Positions 58,500-64,000 of a DNA stretch of 64,000 nucleotides are shown here, piece after piece (within the stretch, counting starts at the first letter, position 1; each line of letters begins with the position of its first letter). The translations under genes and the position numbers were made by a program. The DNA comes from Tipula vernalis (lineage: Eukaryota > Arthropoda > Insecta > Diptera > Tipulidae): the NCBI GenBank assembly GCA_958295665.1, contig OY282560.1, forward strand, positions 260,719,368 through 260,783,367, written 5' to 3'. The notes beneath the pieces are model-generated. The model was not told the origin of the DNA. It ran no database searches and saw only the letters and a program-made list of their open reading frames with translations.

Positions 58500-58794
58500 C
58501 TGATACGACTCTGCTTAATCCGCTTGCTTTTCCACAAACCCGCGTGATTCCTTAATAGAAATTTCCCAAATTCCTTTAGTCCGAAACTATAACCCCTTTT
58601 TCCAATACAAAAACCAAAATTCCCTTTTTCACGATTAATTAATTTATTTTACTTTACTCTTTCGATCTCTACACCACTATCATCTTTTTTATATTAATTC
58701 CACATTTTTTTATATTCCTTCTTTTTTCTATTACCACGACATACATATTCCTTATATACTTTTCATATTATATACATTTCTTTTGCATACATAT

Positions 58795-58996
58795 TTTCTA
58801 TGTACACAAATACTATTACAATTTTAAACGTAACATTTATCTCTACAGGATCGCATAGAAGATGCTGCTTTTTTATACAATGCAAATTATATTATTTTCT
58901 ATGTACACAAATACTATTACAATTTTAAACGTAACATTTATCTCTACAGGATCGCATAGAAGATGCTGCTTTTTTATACAATGCAAATTATATTAT
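58795..58996. repeat. Tandem repeat, two units of 101 bases
   Basis: TGTACACAAATACTATTACA recurs exactly 101 bases later (58801 and 58902), together with the CTCTACAGGATCGCATAGAA part and the following ATGCAAATTATATT. The units look identical. They lie in the presumed BEL 3' LTR or 3' untranslated region. Confidence 0.95.
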
Positions 58997-59021
58997 TTTC
59001 TACTACTCTATGGTTTTCCTT

Positions 59022-59147
59022 TTACGGCCGTAACAACCTGGCCACCTTGAGGGACGGAGTTCCTCAAAATCCTGTACTGATGTTCTTCTGTCATACTATA
59101 GTTTCTTCTCCTTACGGCCGTAACAACCTGGCCACCTTGAGGGACGA
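59022..59147. repeat. Tandem repeat, period 90 bases
   Basis: TTACGGCCGTAACAACCTGG with CCACCTTGAGGGACG occurs at about 59022 and 59112. The core is identical and the spacer diverged. TTACGGCCGTAA is itself a palindrome. Confidence 0.9.
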
Positions 59148-59311
59148 CGTTCCTCCAACCTCTTTATTGGTGTTCTCTACAACTTTGCTTTTCTTGTTTC
59201 CGCTTGGTTCGTTCTTAACATTCAGCATTCGCTCGAGGACACTGGGAAAACCCCCAAAAAAAACCTTTCCGCAAAAAATGAGGAAAACCAGTGTCGAATG
59301 TTACGAACCCC

Positions 59312-60388
59312 TTAATCGACGGGCAGCAGACATAGTTGGGTGATGGGTCGCACTAATTCACCCTTTTCCGTCTTCACCTTACACGTTCGTATCTTCCCAT
59401 CCCGTCCCGGATAAACTTCAATTATCCTGGCCATCATCCATCTGCTTGGGGGTGTTATCTCGTTCTTTATGAATACTAGGTCTCCGATTTTCAACTCTCG
59501 CTCAACCTCCGCCCACTTGTTACGACGTTGCTGTTCCGATATATATTCTTGGGTCCAACGGTTCCAGAATTGCTGCTGTAGTTGCTGTATTTTTTGCCAT
59601 GCCGACAACCTGTTCATGGGTACTTCCACCAACAACGTTTCGTACGGTGATATGATGGGCTGACCCGTCAGGAAATGCCCTGGTGATAGCACTGACAAAT
59701 CAGTAGGGTCATCGCTTATTGGTGTCAATGGTCTGGAATTCAGGCAAGCTGCTATTTTCGCCAGTAGCGTGGCTAGCTCCTCCATTTCCTCGACTTCCCA
59801 TAATCTTTGGATCAAACTCCTTATCTCTTCCTTGACTACCACTCCTATAGTCCTTGGTTCTTCTTCTGGACTCGCGAACCCTCCTTCACCTGAAATGATC
59901 CATCCCAATGAAGTGCTCTGTGCAAGCAATCCTGTTGAACTTCGTTCCATGCCTGGCTTAATGTGTGCTGCGGCTATCTCTGTTCCAATTACCCCCTCTA
60001 TACTACCTTGCTCGAAATACCGCGGATCGGCTAAATCCTGTTTCACCGTATCGCTAAATTCCCCCGGTTGGAATGATCTCTGCGGGTGATCTGGTATCAA
60101 ATTCATTATGATCACAAACCTTTTTGTAGTAATTGTCTGCCCCAACTGGCCATGCCACAACTCCAACTGCACTTCTCCTTTCGTCCTAGCAGCTTTGCCA
60201 TCGATACCCTTTATTCCTACCTTTGCCGCTGATCGAACTAGTTTTAGTTCTTTTACTACGCTATTCGTTATTATATTAACCTGGGCTCCTGTGTCCCAGA
60301 TCATCCTGATTGGCCGGGAGAAGGTTTGTCCAAATCTTAATCTTACCCACACCGTGGCTAACACAACCTGCGGTACTTTACTCACCAC
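59312..60388 (-). CDS. BEL/Pao protease fused in frame to the integrase C-terminus
   Basis: The 358-codon frame is open. The N-terminal part is a retropepsin of the BEL type (DUF1758-like) with active site IWDTGAQVNIIT (about residue 29) and downstream GLLAQSTSLGWIISGEG. At about residue 208 (LIQRLWEVEE, normally the linker to reverse transcriptase) it passes directly into the end of integrase: IAACLNSRPLTPISDD, LSPGHFLTGQPI and a DUF5641-like tail ending LCLLPVD. Reverse transcriptase, RNase H and the integrase core are missing without loss of frame. It could mark a non-autonomous family that is mobilised in trans (inference), or a single deletion. Confidence 0.85.
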   Translation of the reverse strand: MVSKVPQVVLATVWVRLRFGQTFSRPIRMIWDTGAQVNIITNSVVKELKLVRSAAKVGIKGIDGKAARTKGEVQLELWHGQLGQTITTKRFVIIMNLIPDHPQRSFQPGEFSDTVKQDLADPRYFEQGSIEGVIGTEIAAAHIKPGMERSSTGLLAQSTSLGWIISGEGGFASPEEEPRTIGVVVKEEIRSLIQRLWEVEEMEELATLLAKIAACLNSRPLTPISDDPTDLSVLSPGHFLTGQPIISPYETLLVEVPMNRLSAWQKIQQLQQQFWNRWTQEYISEQQRRNKWAEVERELKIGDLVFIKNEITPPSRWMMARIIEVYPGRDGKIRTCKVKTEKGELVRPITQLCLLPVD

Positions 60389-60439
60389 CTGGCATACCGA
60401 CTGAATCTTGTGTTCCGAGGCCTTCAGTGGGTTTAATTG

Positions 60440-61885
60440 CTATTGATTGTTTCCTCTGCCTGAATTGTAGGCGTTAGATTGTGGCTGTTGATTGTGCCTC
60501 GCTTTATTGCACAACATGAAATGATGGGTTGCTCTTCCCTTTGGACAACCAGTGCAGCCTTCCTGGCTGCATTCTGCGGCTCTATGGCCTGGATTTAGAC
60601 AACAGCGGCATACCCTGCTCCTGTGGACTGCGGTCCATCGCTCTGGTAAGCTTATTCTCTTAAACATGAGACATTCCTCTAGTTTGTGATTGTTCATACA
60701 ACCTTGCATAACACAGCTTCGCTGTCGAAATTCGGGCCTTGCGATCCCGAGTGGGAAGCTTTCATTGGGTCTATTCGGTGTTGCCTGGTTATATCGCGGG
60801 ATCTGCTGATCTTTACTCGTTGTACTATATGGCTGGAATCGCCGACTCTGGAATCGTTCGGTACGTCTTCCATGTTGTTCCTTCATACGTGATGATTCCT
60901 GGTCACCTTGGGTACTTCCCCCTACTACTTCGCTCTCTACTTCCCTTCGACCCTTTGCTCTGGTTTCCAGGAAATTCTTAAAGGTGTCAAGTGTTGGTAG
61001 TAGGGTTGCACTTAGATTATTCCGGTGTTGTTCCCATGCATCCAAGGTATCTCTAGGGAGACGCTGTTTGGCGTGATGGATCCAGAATTGATCCCATATA
61101 TGAGACTGAGGAGCGATTGTTTCCAATTGGCGCGTGCCGCTGGTTACCGAGTCTAATACGAGTCGTAGGGAATCGTATGTCTCTCTTTCTTGTTTCTTCA
61201 CGGCCTGCATCCTTCCCAATATACTGTGAATGACATGGTAATCATCGTTGTATGTTTTCATTAATGTTTCCCATGCCGCCGTATAGTTATCGCTCGTCAG
61301 TTGCCACGGACCCAATGTTACCGCCGCCTTGCCTATGCAAGCTTGTTGCAAGTACAGTAGCTTATTGATCGGGTCGTAGCCTTTGTGGTGGACTTCCGCT
61401 AAGAATAAATCGCGAAAGGCCGGCCAGTCAGCCGGGTTACCGTTGAACTTATCCAATCGTGGCGGCTGGACCGATTCCACCTTTATTATCGTCGAAGGCT
61501 GGCTAAATGGTTCAATTATGCTCTGATCTTCACTAATTTGCCGAGTACTTCCTTCTTTATCCAGTCTATCCTGGACTCGCACCATTGCCTTGATGAATAG
61601 ATCCTCGATCTCATGGTACAGTTCCCCTGTGACTAAGAGATTCCCCTCTGTATACAACCGGTCAGTCTCCTCGAACGACGTGAAATGCTGCCGCAATCTT
61701 TCCTGGCGCATTCTCAATTCTGAGGTGGACATCGCTCCACTCTCCTCTTCATCCATTATCTGGCTCGATAATCGTTTCAACGATTCGATGTCTTGTTCCC
61801 TTCGGGCGTATAACCTGTCTTGTTTCTCCGCCCTTCCCTCTTTTGCATCTCTCAACTGGGGTGGTCTCCCGACCTTCCTTTCCAT
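60440..61885 (-). CDS. gag: BEL/Pao gag protein
   Basis: A 481-codon frame. The N-terminal third is charged and helical. A DUF1759-like capsid region follows, with PRLDKFNGNPADWPAFRDLF (about residue 141) and WDQFWIHHAKQRLPRDTLDA further on. The C-terminus has paired zinc sites: CMNNHKLEECLMF and CRCCLNPGHRAAECSQEGC, ending with HHFMLC. The frame is intact and stops 51 bases before the next ORF, which is in another frame, so the gag-pol junction appears altered or needs frameshifting. Confidence 0.85.
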   Translation of the reverse strand: MERKVGRPPQLRDAKEGRAEKQDRLYARREQDIESLKRLSSQIMDEEESGAMSTSELRMRQERLRQHFTSFEETDRLYTEGNLLVTGELYHEIEDLFIKAMVRVQDRLDKEGSTRQISEDQSIIEPFSQPSTIIKVESVQPPRLDKFNGNPADWPAFRDLFLAEVHHKGYDPINKLLYLQQACIGKAAVTLGPWQLTSDNYTAAWETLMKTYNDDYHVIHSILGRMQAVKKQERETYDSLRLVLDSVTSGTRQLETIAPQSHIWDQFWIHHAKQRLPRDTLDAWEQHRNNLSATLLPTLDTFKNFLETRAKGRREVESEVVGGSTQGDQESSRMKEQHGRRTERFQSRRFQPYSTTSKDQQIPRYNQATPNRPNESFPLGIARPEFRQRSCVMQGCMNNHKLEECLMFKRISLPERWTAVHRSRVCRCCLNPGHRAAECSQEGCTGCPKGRATHHFMLCNKARHNQQPQSNAYNSGRGNNQ

Positions 61886-62294
61886 GATTCCCTGTAACTA
61901 TAATCTTAAATATTCCATTACGATACTCCCTTTCCGTATCACCATTCTCCTGGTGAGTTGGTTCCCCTATTTTTTCCTTTTCTCAACCTTTCCTTTTCTC
62001 AATTTTACAGCTTCCTCGCATTGAGGACGTGATTACCCTACCTTCCTTATTTTTACCCTTCCTGACCAAACCTTTACTAATTGCTCTTTTCTTTTTAACA
62101 AAATTACTCTATTAAACAATATAATCCATTTCTTTTTATTTATAAAACATCAAAATACAACTATTCTTAGTGGATATCACCAATTCTTCTCCTAACTTCG
62201 CCTCCCCCGATACAACCCTGCTTCTTGCGGTACAACTTAGCTTCTTCTGATACAACCTTGCTTCTTCTGGTACCACTTTGCTTACCTTCGCGCA
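61886..62294 (-). other. Spacer between BEL-type ORFs
   Basis: About 0.4 kb, purine-rich on the sense strand. A short degenerate tandem of about 30-base units around TTCTTCTGATACAACCTTGC lies at 62205-62280. No ORF. Confidence 0.6.
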
Positions 62295-63212
62295 CTAACC
62301 CCGATTCCCCGGGTTCTTTGGGCACAGCACACTGTTGTGCCGAGTACCGCATCTTTTACATGCGCCTGGCTCACTACATGTAAACGAGGAGTGCCTTGGA
62401 TACAAGCAATGTAAGCAAACTCCTTTACTCAATGCCAGCCTCCATCTTTCACCCAACCCAAGCTCCATCATCCTCTGACACCGATACATTTTATGGGACC
62501 CTTCGCATAATACGCATCGGCCGTGATCTCCTTTCGTGCTCGTGAATATCTCGGAATATCCTATCACTCTGCTGTTGTCACGTGGCAGTGGGTAAGGTAG
62601 CGCATAAGCCATTGGCGGATAGGCTACTCCTTTCTGTGGGCCCGTTGCTCTTGTTTGGGGTGCCGATAAATATTGTGCGGGCACAGCTCCTTTGTTTCTA
62701 CCTGGGCTTCTCCGATCGGACTTTCTTCCCATCGGTACAAAATTGTTGCTCCGGATCACCGCAGAGGGTAATCGCCCCATCGCTACCGGTGTCCTAGTCG
62801 CCACTTGGATCTCCTTGACGGAAGTTGTCGACCCGCCCAATGCCGATGCCTCTTCTGGTTTTCCCTTTTCCTTTGGAAAGGTGTCCCAATCTACCGCTGA
62901 CCATCGTTTTGGTGAGATGGATCTCAGTACTACCGCCAGCCTTTCGTTCCTCTCTTTGTCCTTATACCGCGCTTTGCTGATCTCTATCGAGAGTTTCCTG
63001 TATTCCACTAACAACCGGTCTATATTGGAGGTCCTTGTCATTTCCACTTGTCTGGCAACACTTCGTCGGATGCCATTCACTTCCTCGCCTATTTCCCCCA
63101 GCTCCCTCTGGTTATACAGCCTGCCCACTACCTTGCTCCGTATTTCTTCCAGTTGATCCATCTTGGCCCTGATGTACCCTTCCACAAACTGCTCTGAGTT
63201 TCCGCTGGCCAT
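62295..63212 (-). CDS. Accessory zinc-knuckle protein upstream of BEL gag
   Basis: A 305-codon frame starting MASGNSEQFVEGYIRAKMDQ. The first 100 residues look like a coiled coil. The middle is proline- and basic-rich (GRKSDRRSPGRNKGAVPA). The end has gag-like zinc sites CVLCEGSHKMYRC, CLHCLYPRHSSFTC and CKRCGTRHNSVLC. The zinc pattern is close to that of the following gag, so it may be a duplicated or alternative gag-like ORF. BEL elements usually have one gag-pol ORF, so the extra frame is unusual. Function not known. Confidence 0.7.
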   Translation of the reverse strand: MASGNSEQFVEGYIRAKMDQLEEIRSKVVGRLYNQRELGEIGEEVNGIRRSVARQVEMTRTSNIDRLLVEYRKLSIEISKARYKDKERNERLAVVLRSISPKRWSAVDWDTFPKEKGKPEEASALGGSTTSVKEIQVATRTPVAMGRLPSAVIRSNNFVPMGRKSDRRSPGRNKGAVPAQYLSAPQTRATGPQKGVAYPPMAYALPYPLPRDNSRVIGYSEIFTSTKGDHGRCVLCEGSHKMYRCQRMMELGLGERWRLALSKGVCLHCLYPRHSSFTCSEPGACKRCGTRHNSVLCPKNPGNRG

Positions 63213-64000
63213 TTTTCTAAAAAACTCCTTGCTTTACAACATTGCTTATACTGAGTTTCACCATTCTTCCTGATCACACATTAATATCATTCAACCTTCG
63301 ACCCTCTCTTTCCTCATTAAATTCATGACCTTGCTTCCTCCGTTCTATCTATTTAGTTCCTTGTTACAACTATTCTCCCTTTCTTTCACTAGCATTATTA
63401 CCCTATTATGAACCTATATCCACTTTTATCACATGAGTCGGAGCCAATCCGGAAGAGCGGTAACACGTATGGCCATACTATCATAATTAATTTTACTCGA
63501 CAACAAAAAAAAATGCAATATAAAATAAACACGCTCAACCTTCATAACTTCCTTCTCAGCAATGATACCCTAAACTAAATAGTTCTTTCACTGAATCTAC
63601 TATGCTATTCTTAATATCTTATTATCTTCCATGCTGCCTATGTTTACTTATCAACTCCCTTACTACCTCTCTTCAATTTATCGTATCCTTTACCACTTAC
63701 GATCCTGGTATTCGCCTGTATATCCCTTCACATTCCTTCTGCATTCCTAATCCAATGGTCTGCATTTCCTCATGTTTCTTCTAAACTCCTCACTACTTCG
63801 CACACTCTCTCTTACGACCTTTCTTTTCTTCCTTTACTTTCAGCTCAACCTTTCCTCCAATATTTCCCACTTTCATACTACTTTTCCCTGATTCGATTCC
63901 TTCTAACTATTATGCTCTTGAGTTTAACCATCGCAACCAACATGCGGACTCAACTCTTTCTACCTCTGGTACGGTTGAGTTTACTCATCGCATCTAATAT
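63213..64000 (-). other. BEL-type 5' leader, possibly reaching the LTR
   Basis: Pyrimidine-rich on the + strand with no supported ORF. At the edge, TTGAGTTTAACCATCGCA (about 63916) and TTGAGTTTACTCATCGCA (about 63974) suggest a tandem repeat that continues outside the window. Confidence 0.5.

Larger units (their letters stand above)
58500..64000 (-). mobile_element. BEL/Pao-type LTR element, RT-less, cut by the window edge
   Basis: The - strand carries three open ORFs in order: a zinc-knuckle protein (63212-62295), a BEL-type gag (61885-60440) and a protease-integrase-end fusion (60388-59312). Reverse transcriptase, RNase H and most of integrase are absent. After the last stop, a GGGG run and the sequence from about 59302 leftward probably form the 3' LTR, with two internal tandem repeats. 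The other LTR would lie beyond 64000. Base composition is much richer in G and C than the flank, which marks the left boundary at about 58500. LTR ends are not resolved. Confidence 0.75.

Noticed and set aside
59469..63156. Open + frames antisense to the BEL-type ORFs (such as 61590-62024 and 62692-63156)
   Set aside because: Products of low adenine-stop density opposite real coding frames; no motifs.

Overview
The window looks like a piece of a dipteran, probably higher-fly, nuclear genome. It is AT-rich, has long stretches with no coding signal, and is full of insect transposable elements: mariner, Tc1, pogo, piggyBac, hAT, P-like, Helitron, Jockey, Ty3/gypsy and BEL/Pao. I see no bacterial operons, no rRNA, no intact tRNA and no CRISPR array. 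No complete host gene was recognised. The only hints of host transcription are a 35-base candidate micro-exon on the + strand (16094-16128) and a candidate recursive splice site on the - strand (44343-44351).

Layout, left to right. 1-5548: two copies of a small TA-flanked MITE, a dead mariner (1352-2473), a tRNA-like SINE fragment, and a second dead mariner (3632-5548) interrupted by a hAT-like insertion. 5549-9462: quiet AT-rich DNA, then a Tc1-like scrap abutting a pogo-like transposase remnant. 9463-21500: mostly featureless, with the micro-exon candidate, the C-terminus of a DDE transposase, a hAT-like non-autonomous element, a pair of long direct repeats and two foldback MITEs. 21547-27590: a chain of broken elements, namely a 5'-truncated Jockey-type LINE split by a small retroposon, a piggyBac remnant, an antisense LINE RT and a Helitron scrap. 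31487-36836: an old P-like (THAP9-type) transposase whose first intron hosts a second copy of the small retroposon and an irritans-type mariner. 36837-42750: palindromes, SINE and MITE debris, another LINE RT remnant, and a satellite-like array with a duplicated block and a folded-back gag scrap. 47042-55737: a complete, very young Ty3/gypsy retrotransposon on the - strand with near-identical LTRs. 58500-64000: the 3' part of a BEL/Pao-type element on the - strand, with three open ORFs but no reverse transcriptase.

The most interesting item is the small repeat found at 22063-22529 and 31859-32096. Each copy carries a sequence that matches the catalytic core of a type III hammerhead ribozyme: GTC, an 8-base palindrome, CTGATGAG, a hairpin, CGAAAC, and a pairing stem III. 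In the first copy one inverted block begins exactly at the predicted cleavage point. This suggests a ribozyme-bearing retroposon, perhaps Penelope- or retrozyme-related. The second notable item is the BEL-type element, in which protease and the integrase C-terminus are joined in frame with everything between them missing, yet all three ORFs remain open.
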